64,000 nucleotides of DNA from Methylobacterium oryzae (GCF_021398735.1 NZ_CP090349.1:1990501-2054500), one strand, 5' to 3'. Counted from the stretch's first letter, positions 8,109-17,535 are shown. Notes: generated from the letters alone by a model not told the origin. Numbers and translations: made by a program.

Positions 8109-9386
8109 TCACTCCGCCGCGATCTTCTGGACCGCGCCGATCGCGCCAGATTCGGCGATCTCGCCAACCTCGGCCTCGGAGTAGCCGAGCACGGAGCGCA
8201 GGATCTCATCGGTGTGCTCACCGAGGAGCGGCGAGCGGGTGACCTCGCTCGGGCTCGCCGACAGCTTGATGGGGTTGCCGACCGTCAGGTACTTGCCGCG
8301 GGTCGGGTGATCGACCTCCACGATGGTGCCGGTCTTCCGCAGGGACTCGTCCTCGGCGATCTCCTTCATCGACAGGATCGGGCCGCAGGGGATGTCGTAC
8401 TTGTTCAGGGTGTCCATCACCTCGAACTTCGACACCTTCATCGTCCAGGCCTCGATCCGCGTGAAGATCTCGTTGAGATGCGGCAGGCGGGCCTTCGGGG
8501 TCGCGTAGTTCGGATCGGTCTTCCAATCCGGCTCACCGATGATGTCGCAGATCGGCTCCCAGACGGCGGCCTGGGTGATGACGTAGATGTAGGAGTTCGG
8601 GTCCTGCTCCCAGCCCTTGCAGCGCAGGATCCGGCCAGGCTGGCCGCCACCGGAATCGTTGCCCGCACGCGGGGTCGCCTCGCCGAACGGGATGCCCTCG
8701 CCGAACTGGCTGTACTCCCTGAGAGGCCCGTGCGCGAGACGCTGCTGGTCGCGCAGCTTGACCCGGCAGAGGTTGAGCACGCCGTCCTGCATGGCGCAGT
8801 CGACCTTCTGGCCGAGGCCGCTCTGGGTCCGGTGGTAGAGCGCCGTGACGATGCCGAGGGCGAGGTGCAGGCCGGTGCCGGAATCGCCGATCTGCGCGCC
8901 CGTCACCATCGGGATTCCGTCGCGGAAGCCCGTCGTCGACGCGGAGCCGCCGGCGCACTGCGCGACGTTCTCGTAGACCTTGCAATCCTCGTAGCGGCCC
9001 GGACCGAAGCCCTTCACGGAGGCCAGGATCATCCGCGGGTTGACCTCATGGATCTTCTCCCAGGTCAGGCCCATGCGGGCGAGGGCGCCGGGCGCGAAAT
9101 TCTCGACCAGGACGTCGCATTCCTTGATCAGCCGCCAGAGAACCTCCTTGCCCTTCGGGTTCTTCGAGTCGAGCGTGATCGACCGCTTGTTGTGGTTCAG
9201 CATCGTGAAATAGAGGCTGTCCACGTCCGGGATGTCCTGAAGCTGCTGACGCGTGGCGTCCCCCGCGCCCGGCCGCTCGACCTTGATGACGTCGGCGCCG
9301 AACCAAGCCAGGAGCTGCGTACAGGTCGGGCCGGATTGAACGTGGGTGAAGTCCAGGATGCGGACGCCTTCGAGGGCCTTGGTCAT
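8109..9386 (-). CDS. frc: Formyl-CoA:oxalate CoA-transferase
   Basis: A 425-residue class III CoA transferase, close to the 428 residues of Oxalobacter Frc. It transfers CoA from formyl-CoA to oxalate in the cytoplasm, giving oxalyl-CoA and formate. Seen: [20 protein letters not shown] at 5-24, [10 protein letters not shown] at 31-40, NKRSITLD near 66-73, and catalytic Asp168 in AQIGDSGTG. Start set at ATG 9386; a longer frame to 9467 adds a Pro/Arg-rich stretch not expected in the family. Its partner, a ThDP-dependent oxalyl-CoA decarboxylase, is not in the window. It has a long upstream region with a possible GntR site at 9607. Confidence 0.93.
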   Translation of the reverse strand: MTKALEGVRILDFTHVQSGPTCTQLLAWFGADVIKVERPGAGDATRQQLQDIPDVDSLYFTMLNHNKRSITLDSKNPKGKEVLWRLIKECDVLVENFAPGALARMGLTWEKIHEVNPRMILASVKGFGPGRYEDCKVYENVAQCAGGSASTTGFRDGIPMVTGAQIGDSGTGLHLALGIVTALYHRTQSGLGQKVDCAMQDGVLNLCRVKLRDQQRLAHGPLREYSQFGEGIPFGEATPRAGNDSGGGQPGRILRCKGWEQDPNSYIYVITQAAVWEPICDIIGEPDWKTDPNYATPKARLPHLNEIFTRIEAWTMKVSKFEVMDTLNKYDIPCGPILSMKEIAEDESLRKTGTIVEVDHPTRGKYLTVGNPIKLSASPSEVTRSPLLGEHTDEILRSVLGYSEAEVGEIAESGAIGAVQKIAAE

Positions 9387-9857
9387 GATCGGTCTCGGAG
9401 CTGGAGTCGGTTTGGGGATGTCGGAGGGCGGCTCAGGCCGCGCGGGATATCGGTTCGATGCCTGCACGGGCCCGTGTCGCGCGTGCCGCGACTGAGGGGC
9501 AGGGGCCTTCCATCCTCGAACGGATCATGTCTGTTCTCCCTCCCACAGCGCGGTCCCGTCGTATCGCGACACCGTCACGCGGACCCGGAGTGACGAGTCC
9601 GCCAATTTGTATACCACATGCCATTTGCCGGATGCGAGTGCCTATTGTGGACACCTCCGGCACCGGCCGATGGCCGACCGTAAGCCGGTGCGGGCTCGCG
9701 CTCAACACGCTGCACAGCGTGCAGGGGGTCCGGGGCGGCGACCCCTTGGCATTCGCCGACAGGCGGTCCATGATTTCGCCAAAATTGCCCCAGCCGCGGG
9801 ATGAAATACGCGTCGCGGCCGTGGGTGAAACGATGTAACGCTGCACGAGGAACGCCC
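9387..9857. other. Upstream region of frc
   Basis: 471 bases between the divergent frc and 9858 genes. No open frame here has a believable start or composition. It contains the GTATAC-centred site at 9607-9616 and presumably the frc promoter. Nothing else recognisable. Confidence 0.4.
9607..9616. promoter_or_regulatory. GTATAC-centred candidate operator upstream of frc
   Basis: TTGTATACCA has a perfect GTATAC core (9609-9614). Sites of the form T-x-GTATAC-x-A are typical of many GntR/FCD repressors. It lies about 220 bases before the frc start, a permissive distance if the leader is long. A weaker CATACC match occurs near 4720 upstream of oxlT. Assignment to the GntR protein at 3741-4433 is inference. 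Confidence 0.35.
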
Positions 9858-10136
9858 ATGCTCGCCAGCACCAGCCTGATCAAGTCGTCCTGGATCGCCG
9901 TCGACGTCGCCCACGACCGCGCCGAGCGCGTGTTGGTGGTCGAGACCTACATCGCCGTCAGCCCGCTCGAACCGAATTACGACGCCGCGCAGTACGAGCG
10001 GGTGCTCGCTTGCGTTCAGAAGGTGCTCAAGACGCACCCGGAGATCGACCGCGCGTCGATCCTGAGCATGCATCGCGGCTCCGGCTGTACGGCTCTGTTC
10101 CGCGACACGCCCGCGAAGCAGCCCGCGGCGGCCTGA
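9858..10136 (+). CDS. Hypothetical protein
   Basis: 92 residues, soluble, with no signal peptide or membrane segment. GAGGA sits seven bases before ATG 9858, supporting this start over a longer in-frame start at 9801. The middle, EPNYDAAQYERVLACVQKVLKTHPEIDRASI, looks helical. I do not recognise a family. It stands alone between frc (divergent) and a convergent hypothetical gene. Confidence 0.6.
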   Translation: MLASTSLIKSSWIAVDVAHDRAERVLVVETYIAVSPLEPNYDAAQYERVLACVQKVLKTHPEIDRASILSMHRGSGCTALFRDTPAKQPAAA

Positions 10137-10141
10137 GGCGT

Positions 10142-10834
10142 TCAGGCCTCGCCGCCCTCGGTCGGTCGGGACAGGTCCGGCGGCTCGAGGGCGACTCGGG
10201 CCGCGTGGAACCACCAGAGCGGGATGTCGCGATTGGCCTTCGCCAGTTCCGACGCCCATCCCTCCTTGGGCATGACGTCGGCCCGGTCGGCGAACAGGCG
10301 CAGCGCCGCCTCCGCGCGCTCCCGTCGGCAACGCTCCTCGATCGCCCGCCGCTCGGCCTCGGCGCGGGCGTCGGTCTGCTCGATGAGGCGCCGGGTCGCG
10401 AGATCGTCGGCGTCGAAGGCGAATTGCTGCCAGAACGCCTCGGCTTCCCGCGCGACATCCCGCTCGCGGCGCAGCGTCGCGAGCGCTTCCTCCGCGGTGT
10501 GCCGCGCCGTCTCGGCGGCCTCGGCGCGGGCGACGAGGCGGTTGTTCGCCTCCAGCAGCTCCCGCTCGCGCTCGGGCGACATCCTCTGCCGGCGCAGCAC
10601 CCGCAGTTCCTCCTCGTCGGCATGGCGGGCGGCCATCAGGTCCGCGAGCGGACCGGCCGCCAGGGCGTCGGCGGATCGGCGATAGCGCTCGCGCAGGCCC
10701 GGGTGGCGGGCCTCAAGGTCCGTGTCGGTCCAGGCGGCGCGATCCTCCCCGTCCGTCCGCTCGCAATCGTACAGAGCCTGCGCCAGGGCTTCGCGCAGGT
10801 CGTCCGGAAATCGTGCCGCGGCGTGTCCGTTCAT
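10142..10834 (-). CDS. Hypothetical coiled-coil protein
   Basis: About 230 residues, rich in Ala, Glu and Arg. Residues roughly 75-200 have long heptad-like stretches (for example ELLEANNRLVARAEAAETAR), suggesting a coiled coil. Two start codons are possible, ATG 10834 and ATG 10861, and neither has a decisive ribosome binding site. No signal peptide or membrane segment. Family not recognised; function unknown. Confidence 0.6.
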   Translation of the reverse strand: MNGHAAARFPDDLREALAQALYDCERTDGEDRAAWTDTDLEARHPGLRERYRRSADALAAGPLADLMAARHADEEELRVLRRQRMSPERERELLEANNRLVARAEAAETARHTAEEALATLRRERDVAREAEAFWQQFAFDADDLATRRLIEQTDARAEAERRAIEERCRRERAEAALRLFADRADVMPKEGWASELAKANRDIPLWWFHAARVALEPPDLSRPTEGGEA

Positions 10835-11272
10835 GAACCTGCATTCGCGTTGAGCGATCAACAGAACCTAGAACGCGCGCGACCGCCGGGAGAGACCGTC
10901 GCTGTGTGACGAACGCGTTTTTTTTCGACGCGGCTCGGCCGCGCAGCGGCGGCGATACGCGCCTGTCCACCGAGGCATTCCGGCCGGGATGCCAGCGTCG
11001 CCGTCATCCAGCCTCTGGCGCGCATCCTGTCTGCCGGTCTCGTCTGACGGGGGTCGCGGTGCATCATCGCTGACCCTGCTTGCCTGAGCCTGTGTGGCGC
11101 GCACCGGGATGCCGATCGCGGTGGCCGATCCGTTCTGGTCCCGGCGCCGGTCTCGGTGCTCGCCGACGCGGCTCGATGTTCGGGAGCTTCATGCGTCTCG
11201 GAATCGCGATAGCGCCGACGGATCACCCGGGATACATCGCGAGAAGGCTCATTCACGCGTCGATCGCAGTCG
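10835..11272. other. Intergenic region before the MHYT kinase
   Basis: About 440 bases between divergent genes. It includes a run of eight T at 10918-10925 and several CG-rich short repeats. The open frames here are Arg/Pro-rich and look spurious. It likely holds the promoter of the signalling cassette starting at 11273. Confidence 0.35.
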
Positions 11273-13153
11273 ATGGTCCATACTGGCTACAATCCGGCGC
11301 TGGTCGCCCTGTCGATCGGCCTCGCGGTCTTCGCGTCCTACACCGCGCTGGACCTGGGCGCGCGGATCCGCGGGCCCGTCGCGGGACCGCGCTGGCCGTG
11401 GATCGCCGGCGCCGCCCTCGCCATGGGCGGGGGCATCTGGTCGATGCACTTCATCGGCATGCTGGCCTTCGAGATGGGCCTGCCGGCCGCCTACGATACC
11501 GGACTCACGCTCCTGTCCCTCGCGATCGCCGTCGCGGCGACCGGCGCCGCCTTCCTGTGGGTGGCGCGCGTCGGCGAGGGGACCGGCAGCCTTCTCGTCG
11601 CCGGCCCGCTGATGGGCCTGGGCGTTGCCGGCATGCACTACACCGGCATGGCGGCGCTGCGGATCCCCGGCGACCTCGCCTATAGCCCGGCGATCATCGC
11701 GCTCTCGGTGGCGATCGCCGTGACCGCGGCGACCGCCGCCCTGTGGCTCTCCTTCCGGCAACACGGCGTCTGGCAGAAGCTCGTCGCGGCCTGCGTGATG
11801 GGCCTCGCGGTGGCGGGCATGCACTACACCGGCATGGCGGCGGCGACGATCACCGCCGAGGCGGGCGGCGCCCACACCGCCCACGCGGTGACCGGCGCTC
11901 CGGCTCAGCAGAACCTCGCCCTCTACGTCGCCGGTGCCACGTTCCTCATCCTGTTCCTGGCGATGCTCGCCTCGTCGCTGGACCAGCAGCGCGTGCAGCG
12001 CGAGCTCCAGGCGAGCGAGGCGCGGTTCCGGGCCGCCGTGCAGGCCGTGCGCGGCGTGCTCTGGACTAACGATGCGACGGGCCGGATGCTCGGCGAGCAG
12101 CCGGGCTGGAGCGCGATCACCGGTCAGACGCGGGCGGAGTATCAGGGTTACGGCTGGGCCGACGCGGTCCATCCCGACGACATGGAGGCCTCCGTCGAGA
12201 CGTGGAACGCGACCGTCCGGGCGCGGCGCACCTACGTCCACGAGCACCGGGTTCGGGTGCGCGACGGGACGTGGCGACACTTCGCGATCCGTGCCATCCC
12301 GGTCATCGACGCGCGCGGCGAGATCCGCGAGTGGGTCGGCGTCCACACGGACATCACCGAGCAGCGTCAGGCCGAAGCCGACCTGCGCGAGTCCAACGAG
12401 GAGATCCAGCGCTACGCCTACATCGTCAGCCACGACCTGCGCGCGCCGCTGGTCAACGTGATGGGATTCACGAGCGAGCTGGAGGCGACCCGGACCGAGG
12501 TCGCCGCGGCCCTCCGGGATCACCCCGCGGCAGAGCGGCTCGACGCCGATTTCGGCGAGGCGCTCGGCTTCATCAAGGCGGCGGTGAACCGGATGGAGGG
12601 GCTGATCGCCGCCATCCTCAAGCTCTCGCGAGAGGGCCGGCGACAATTCTCGCCCGAGGCCCTCGACATGACGGGCGTGCTCCGCGGCGTGGCCGATGCC
12701 CAGCGGCATCAGGCGGAGGCGGTCGGGGCCACGGTGACGATCGCCCGCGACCTGCCCGAGATCGTCGCCGACCGGCTCGCGATCGAGCAGGTCTTCGGCA
12801 ACCTGCTGGACAACGCCGTGAAATACCTCGACCCGAGCCGGCCTGGACGGATCACCGTCACGGCCAAGGCCGTGGGCGAACGCGGCGTCTGCTTCTCCGT
12901 CGCCGACAACGGCCGGGGGATCGCCGCGCGGGACCATGCCCGCGTCTTCGAACTCTTCCGCCGATCGGGCGCCCAGGACCGCCCGGGCGAGGGGATCGGT
13001 CTCGCCCACGTGAAGGCGCTGGTGCGCTCGTTCGGGGGCCGGATCGAGATCCGTTCAGAACTCGGTGTGGGCACGACGTTCGACGTGACCTTGCCGCACG
13101 GGACAGCTACAGCGGTCCGGATCGACCCCGAACCGGCGCCCATCGCCGCCTAA
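11273..13153 (+). CDS. MHYT-PAS sensor histidine kinase
   Basis: A 626-residue membrane histidine kinase. Residues 8-235 form a seven-helix MHYT sensor with MHFIGM at 58-63, MHYTGM at 121-126 and MHYTGM at 183-188; MHYT repeats are proposed to bind a metal and sense a diatomic gas. A PAS domain follows (about 245-365, HPDDM and WRHFAIRAIPV). The HisKA helix has phospho-accepting His387 (YIVSHDLRAPL). The ATPase has NLLDNAVKYLD, DNGRGIA and GEGIGLAHVK. TAATG overlap with the next gene implies coupled translation. The stimulus is not known. Confidence 0.92.
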   Translation: MVHTGYNPALVALSIGLAVFASYTALDLGARIRGPVAGPRWPWIAGAALAMGGGIWSMHFIGMLAFEMGLPAAYDTGLTLLSLAIAVAATGAAFLWVARVGEGTGSLLVAGPLMGLGVAGMHYTGMAALRIPGDLAYSPAIIALSVAIAVTAATAALWLSFRQHGVWQKLVAACVMGLAVAGMHYTGMAAATITAEAGGAHTAHAVTGAPAQQNLALYVAGATFLILFLAMLASSLDQQRVQRELQASEARFRAAVQAVRGVLWTNDATGRMLGEQPGWSAITGQTRAEYQGYGWADAVHPDDMEASVETWNATVRARRTYVHEHRVRVRDGTWRHFAIRAIPVIDARGEIREWVGVHTDITEQRQAEADLRESNEEIQRYAYIVSHDLRAPLVNVMGFTSELEATRTEVAAALRDHPAAERLDADFGEALGFIKAAVNRMEGLIAAILKLSREGRRQFSPEALDMTGVLRGVADAQRHQAEAVGATVTIARDLPEIVADRLAIEQVFGNLLDNAVKYLDPSRPGRITVTAKAVGERGVCFSVADNGRGIAARDHARVFELFRRSGAQDRPGEGIGLAHVKALVRSFGGRIEIRSELGVGTTFDVTLPHGTATAVRIDPEPAPIAA

Positions 13154-13605
13154 TGAGCGTGGAGCGGCCCGTGCACCCCGTCAGCATCGTGATGATCGAG
13201 GATGACGAGGGCCATGCGCGCCTGATCGAGCGCAACATCCGACGCGCCGGCGTCAACAACGACATCGTGCCGTTCCGCAACGGCACTTCGGCGCTGGACT
13301 ATCTGCTCGGGCCGGACGGCTCCGGCGAGGCGAGCGCCCGACGGCACCTGCTGATCCTGCTCGACCTCAACCTGCCGGACATGACCGGCCTCGACATCCT
13401 CGAGAAGGTGAAGGCGAACCCGCACACGCGTCGGTCCCCGGTGGTGGTCCTGACCACGACGGACGACAGCCGCGAGATCCAGCGCTGCTACGACCTCGGG
13501 GCCAACGTCTACATCACTAAGCCGGTGAGCTACGACGGCTTCGCGAACGCGATCCGCCAGCTCGGTCTGTTCTTCTCGGTCATGCAGGTTCCGCAGAACC
13601 CATGA
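13153..13605 (+). CDS. Single-domain response regulator (Rcp1-like)
   Basis: A 150-residue stand-alone receiver. Acidic pair Asp17/Asp18, phospho-acceptor Asp71 in [11 protein letters not shown], Thr-rich VVLTTTDDS and Lys in YITKPVS complete the active site. It has no output domain and resembles the Rcp1 type that pairs with phytochrome-like kinases. The ATG overlaps the kinase stop (TAATG) and its own stop overlaps the next start (ATGA), so the three genes are one operon. Probable role: phosphate shuttle between the two kinases, or a protein-interaction output. Confidence 0.93.
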   Translation: MSVERPVHPVSIVMIEDDEGHARLIERNIRRAGVNNDIVPFRNGTSALDYLLGPDGSGEASARRHLLILLDLNLPDMTGLDILEKVKANPHTRRSPVVVLTTTDDSREIQRCYDLGANVYITKPVSYDGFANAIRQLGLFFSVMQVPQNP

Positions 13606-14666
13606 CTGCTCGGCGTGCCAGCGGGGACGGCACCGCCGCGGCGGCACGCATCCTCTACATCGACGACGATCCCGGCCTCGGCCGCCTGGTCCGGCGCGCC
13701 CTCGAGGCGCGCGGCTACGCGGTCGAGCTCTGTCCCGACGGCGCGGCGGGGCTGGCGCGGCTCGCCCAGGGCGGGATCGACGCCGTCGCCCTCGACCACC
13801 ACATGCCGGGACAGACGGGCCTCGACCTGCTGCCCGAGATCCGCGCGCTGCCCGAGGCGCCGCCGGTCATCTACGTGACCGGCTCCGAGGACAGCCGCGT
13901 CGCCGTGGCGGCCCTGAAGGCCGGAGCTGTGGACTACGTCTGGAAGGACGTCCAGGGTCAGTTCCGCGAGCTGCTCGGCGAGGCCGTCGCCACCGCCCTC
14001 CGGCAGGAGAGCCTGCGGCGCGACAAGGAGCGGGCCGAGGCCGAGATGCGCGAGGCGCGCGACCGCGCCGAGCTGCTGCTGCGCGAGGTCAACCACCGCG
14101 TGGCCAACTCCCTGGCCCTCGTCGCCGCCCTGGCGCACATGCAGCGCAACGCCGTCACGGACCCGGCCGCCAAGGCGGCGCTCGACGAGATGCAGGCCCG
14201 GATCTCGGCGATCGCCGGCATCCACCGCCGCCTCTACACGTCCGACGACGTCGAATCCGTCGAGCTCGACGCCTACCTGCAGAGCTTGGTCGAGGAGTTG
14301 CAGGCCGCCATGCGGGCGAGCGGGCGCGACCACGCGATCCGCCTTCGTGCCGCGCCGGTGCGGCTCTCGACCGACAAGGCCGTGTCGGTCGGCGTTGTCG
14401 TGACCGAACTCGTGACCAACGCCTACAAGTACGCCTACCCGGTCGGCACGTCGGGCGAGATCCGCGTCGCGGTCGAGCGGGACGCCGCCGACACCGTGCT
14501 GCTCGCCGTCGAGGATGACGGTATCGGCTGGACCGGGGAGGGCGAGGTCCGCGGCACCGGTCTCGGGTCGCGCATCGTGCGCGCCATGGCGTCGAACCTG
14601 CGCTCGGCCCTGTCGTATGCCCCCCGAAGCGCCGGGACGCGCGCCGTCCTCGCGTTCCAGGCCTGA
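13602..14666 (+). CDS. Response regulator-HWE/HisKA_2 histidine kinase fusion
   Basis: 354 residues. The receiver (residues 16-130) has DDD at 21-23, phospho-acceptor Asp65 ([11 protein letters not shown]) and Lys115. A helical linker (135-160) leads to a HisKA_2 block with His165 in [14 protein letters not shown], then an ATPase with [12 protein letters not shown] and DDGIGW. It is soluble. This receiver-first, kinase-second layout fits a kinase switched by phosphorylation from the upstream MHYT kinase or receiver. It is the last gene of the cassette; a convergent TetR gene follows 10 bases on. No DNA-binding output is encoded nearby. Confidence 0.92.
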   Translation: MTARRASGDGTAAAARILYIDDDPGLGRLVRRALEARGYAVELCPDGAAGLARLAQGGIDAVALDHHMPGQTGLDLLPEIRALPEAPPVIYVTGSEDSRVAVAALKAGAVDYVWKDVQGQFRELLGEAVATALRQESLRRDKERAEAEMREARDRAELLLREVNHRVANSLALVAALAHMQRNAVTDPAAKAALDEMQARISAIAGIHRRLYTSDDVESVELDAYLQSLVEELQAAMRASGRDHAIRLRAAPVRLSTDKAVSVGVVVTELVTNAYKYAYPVGTSGEIRVAVERDAADTVLLAVEDDGIGWTGEGEVRGTGLGSRIVRAMASNLRSALSYAPRSAGTRAVLAFQA

Positions 14667-14676
14667 GCGTCCGGAT

Positions 14677-15243
14677 CTAGCCGCCGGCTCGCCCGGCGAT
14701 GCGGTCGAGGGCCTCGAGCATCGGCGCCAGGGCGTCCTCGTCGAGTTGCTGGAAGCCCAGCGCCCGGCTCATGAACAGACCGAGGATGGCGAAGTACAGG
14801 ACGGAGCCCTCGCCCGGGGGAGCGCCCTCGATCCGTCCGAGCTGGTCCAGCTGATCCGCGACGAACGCCTGGAAGTCTTTCTGCGCCTCCGGTGACTCCA
14901 TCGATGCCAGCAGGAGTGCGCGCGCCGCTTCGTTGTCGTCGCAGTAGTGCCCGCGGATATGCGCCACCATCGCCCTGGGAAGCTGCGACGGGCCGGCCGG
15001 TATCTCCCGCGCGCAGGCGTCGATCTCCGCGCGCACGTCCGCGAGCTTGCGGGCGACCAGCGCCCCCACCAGGGCGTCCTTCGACGCGTAATGGTGCAGG
15101 ACGCCGCCTTTGCTCAGCCCGGCCTCGGCCGCGACCGCGTCGATGGTCAGCCCGCGGACGCCTCCCTTCAGGAGAACGGCCGCGGCCGCCTCCAGGATGA
15201 TCTCGGGGCGCGCCGCCAGTCGCTGTCGCTTCGCCTGCATCAC
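14677..15243 (-). CDS. TetR-family repressor of the RND operon
   Basis: A 188-residue TetR regulator. The helix-turn-helix lies at about residues 12-60 (LLKGGVRGLTIDAVAAEAGLSKGGVLHHYASKDALVGAL, given here by its start and end). The rest is the helical ligand domain. It starts at ATG 15243 (or ATG 15240) and is divergent from the efflux operon. A perfect 14-bp palindrome at 15259-15272 lies 16 bases before its start, well placed to repress both directions. The inducing compound is unknown. Confidence 0.92.
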   Translation of the reverse strand: MMQAKRQRLAARPEIILEAAAAVLLKGGVRGLTIDAVAAEAGLSKGGVLHHYASKDALVGALVARKLADVRAEIDACAREIPAGPSQLPRAMVAHIRGHYCDDNEAARALLLASMESPEAQKDFQAFVADQLDQLGRIEGAPPGEGSVLYFAILGLFMSRALGFQQLDEDALAPMLEALDRIAGRAGG

Positions 15244-15258
15244 GGACCTGCACTAAAA

Positions 15259-15272
15259 ACCGTCTGGACGGT
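15259..15272. promoter_or_regulatory. Palindromic TetR-type operator
   Basis: ACCGTC-TG-GACGGT is a perfect inverted repeat in the 94-base gap between tetR and the first adaptor gene. TetR regulators of efflux pumps commonly bind such CCGTC/GACGG palindromes in the shared promoter. Its centre is 22 bases from the tetR start codon. Confidence 0.7.
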
Positions 15273-15337
15273 ATGTAACGGATGGCGTAGGAACGCGCCA
15301 CGCAATTCGCACGAGTCGCGCCGACACGGTCGATCGC

Positions 15338-16441
15338 ATGAACCGCATCGCCTTCCTTCCATCCGCATCCGCGCTGCTGATGTTAACCGCGCTCGCGTGG
15401 ATCGGGTGCGCCCAGGCCGCGCCCGAGACGGCGCTCGACTCCGCCGTGGCGCGCGTGCGGGTCGTGCAGGCGCGTCGCACACCGATGGCGCTCGACGTGG
15501 TGGTGACCGGCGACGTCCAGGCCCAGGCGCAGGTCAACGTCTCGTTCCGAACGAACGGGAAGGTCGCCGAGCGGCGCGTCGAGATCGGCGACCACGTCAC
15601 GGCCAATCAGGTCCTCGCCGTCCTCGAACCCCTGACGCAGCAGGCGAATCTCGACAACGCCAAGGCCGCCCTGGCTTCGGCCGAGGCGCTGCTCACGCAG
15701 GCGAAGATGTCGTACGAGCGCCAGAAGCAGCTCCTGGCCGGCGGCTTCACGACCCGCTCGACCTACGACAACGCCGAGCAGGAGCTGCGCACCACGCAGG
15801 CGGCGGTCGACTCGGCCAAGGCGGCGCTGGGAACCGCGCAGGAGCAGTTCTCCTATACCGAGCTGCGCGCGGGCGTGTCCGGCGTGGTGACGAGCCGCAG
15901 CTTCGAGGTCGGCCAAGTGGTCCAGTCGGGCCAGACCGTGCTGGTCGTCGCGCAGGACGGGCCCCGCGACGCGGTCTTCAACGTCTACGAATCGCTGCTG
16001 GCCCAGCCGCCGGCCGGCGACACCGTCGCGGTGGCGCTGCAGTCGGACCCGTCCGTCACCGCGGTCGGGACCGTGCGGGAGATCTCTCCCACCGTGGATG
16101 CCGCCAGCGGCACGGTGCGGGTCAAGATCGGCCTTAAGTCGACGCCCGACGCCATGGGGCTCGGCGCCGTCGTGATCGGTCGCGGGCGCTTCGCGCCGCA
16201 CGAATCGGTGATCCTGCCCTGGTCGGCGCTCTACCGCTACGACGGGAAGCCCTCGGTGTGGGTCTACGATCCGGACCGGAAGACCGTCTCGGTCCGCGCG
16301 GTGGAGATCGATCGCTTCGGCCCCGATATCATCGCGCTGAAGCGCGGCGTCGAGCCGGGCGAGCGCGTGGTCATCGCCGGCATCCAGTTCCTGCGTCCCG
16401 GCCAGACGGTCGCGGCCGCCGAGATCGGAGACCGCCCATGA
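15338..16441 (+). CDS. RND efflux periplasmic adaptor subunit (first)
   Basis: A 367-residue membrane fusion protein. Sec signal at 1-28 ending AQA; lipoyl-like halves around VNVSFRTNGKVAERRVEIGDHV and VTSRSFEVGQVVQSGQ; helical hairpin at about 95-170; then beta-barrel and membrane-proximal domains. It joins the inner-membrane pump to an outer-membrane channel. Its stop overlaps the next gene (ATGA). Two consecutive adaptors before one pump suggest a heteromeric adaptor ring or alternative adaptors. Confidence 0.93.
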   Translation: MNRIAFLPSASALLMLTALAWIGCAQAAPETALDSAVARVRVVQARRTPMALDVVVTGDVQAQAQVNVSFRTNGKVAERRVEIGDHVTANQVLAVLEPLTQQANLDNAKAALASAEALLTQAKMSYERQKQLLAGGFTTRSTYDNAEQELRTTQAAVDSAKAALGTAQEQFSYTELRAGVSGVVTSRSFEVGQVVQSGQTVLVVAQDGPRDAVFNVYESLLAQPPAGDTVAVALQSDPSVTAVGTVREISPTVDAASGTVRVKIGLKSTPDAMGLGAVVIGRGRFAPHESVILPWSALYRYDGKPSVWVYDPDRKTVSVRAVEIDRFGPDIIALKRGVEPGERVVIAGIQFLRPGQTVAAAEIGDRP

Positions 16442-17535
16442 CAGCGCGCGCGTATCTCGTCCTGGGCCTCCTCGCGACGGCACTGGCCGGGTGCAACGGT
16501 CACGGCGAGGAGGGAGGCGAGGCCGCGGCGGCCCCGGTCCGTCCGGTGCTGACGCAGGTTGTCGTACCGAGTGACACCGTCACGTTCGGGCCGTTCGCCG
16601 GCACGATCGAGCCGCGCTACCAGGCGCAGCTCGGCTTTCAGATCCCCGGGCGCATGGTCGCGCGGGACGTGACGATCGGCGACCTCGTCACCCGCGGCCA
16701 GCGCCTCGCGGCCCTCGACACCATCGTGACCCGTTTCGACCTGACCCGCGCCGAGGCCGACTTGGCCGACGCGAAGGCGCAGGCCGAGAACGCAGAGGCC
16801 GCGGAGTCGCGGACCCGGCGCCTGATGACCGGCAACGCCGTCTCCCAGGCGACGCTCGACCAGGCTGTCGCCAAGCGCGAGACCGCCCGGGCCCGGGTGG
16901 ATCAGGCGATGGCGAGCCTCCAGAAGGCCCGCGACCAGATGGACTACACTGAGCTGAAGGCCGAGTTCGACGGTGTCGTGACCCAGCGCCTCGCCGAAGT
17001 CGGCCAAGTGCTCAGCGCCGGCCAGGGCGTCGTGACCGTGGCGCGGCCCGACGTTCGCGAGGCGGTGGTCGACATTCCCGAGGCCCATGTCGGGGCTCTG
17101 CCGTCGGACGGCGTGTTCACCGTCGCGCTCCAGAGCGCTCCGGAGCTGACGGCGCGCGGGCGCGTCCGCGAGATCGCGCCCCTCGCCGAGTCGGGGACGC
17201 GGTCCAAGCGCATCCGGATCACCCTGGACGATCCCGGCCCGGCCTTCCGGCTCGGCGCGACCATCAACGTGTCGCTCATGCGCAAGGTCGCGCCCACCGT
17301 CCTTCTGCCCGCCTCGGCGCTGCTTGAGGACGGTGACCGCCGCTCGGTCTGGGTCGTCTCGCCCGACGGGAAGTCGGTAGCGCGCCGCGACGTCACCGTG
17401 GCGGCGCGGGACAACGCCGAGGACGGCCGCGTCGCGGTCGTCGCCGGCCTGAAGGCCGGCGAGCGCGTCGTGGTCGCGGGCGTCCACGTCATCAAGGAAG
17501 GCCAGGCCGTGCGCCTGACCGACGGCGCCGTCTGA
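16438..17535 (+). CDS. RND efflux periplasmic adaptor subunit (second, lipoprotein)
   Basis: A 365-residue adaptor with a lipoprotein signal: lipobox LAGC, Cys19. The order is the same as in the first adaptor: lipoyl half (FQIPGRMVARDVTIGDLV), helical hairpin (about 100-170), second lipoyl half (VTQRLAEVGQVLSAGQ), beta-barrel and membrane-proximal domain. It overlaps the upstream gene by 4 bp and precedes the pump by 22 bp. Unlike the first adaptor it should be anchored to the inner membrane by lipid. Confidence 0.93.
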   Translation: MTARAYLVLGLLATALAGCNGHGEEGGEAAAAPVRPVLTQVVVPSDTVTFGPFAGTIEPRYQAQLGFQIPGRMVARDVTIGDLVTRGQRLAALDTIVTRFDLTRAEADLADAKAQAENAEAAESRTRRLMTGNAVSQATLDQAVAKRETARARVDQAMASLQKARDQMDYTELKAEFDGVVTQRLAEVGQVLSAGQGVVTVARPDVREAVVDIPEAHVGALPSDGVFTVALQSAPELTARGRVREIAPLAESGTRSKRIRITLDDPGPAFRLGATINVSLMRKVAPTVLLPASALLEDGDRRSVWVVSPDGKSVARRDVTVAARDNAEDGRVAVVAGLKAGERVVVAGVHVIKEGQAVRLTDGAV

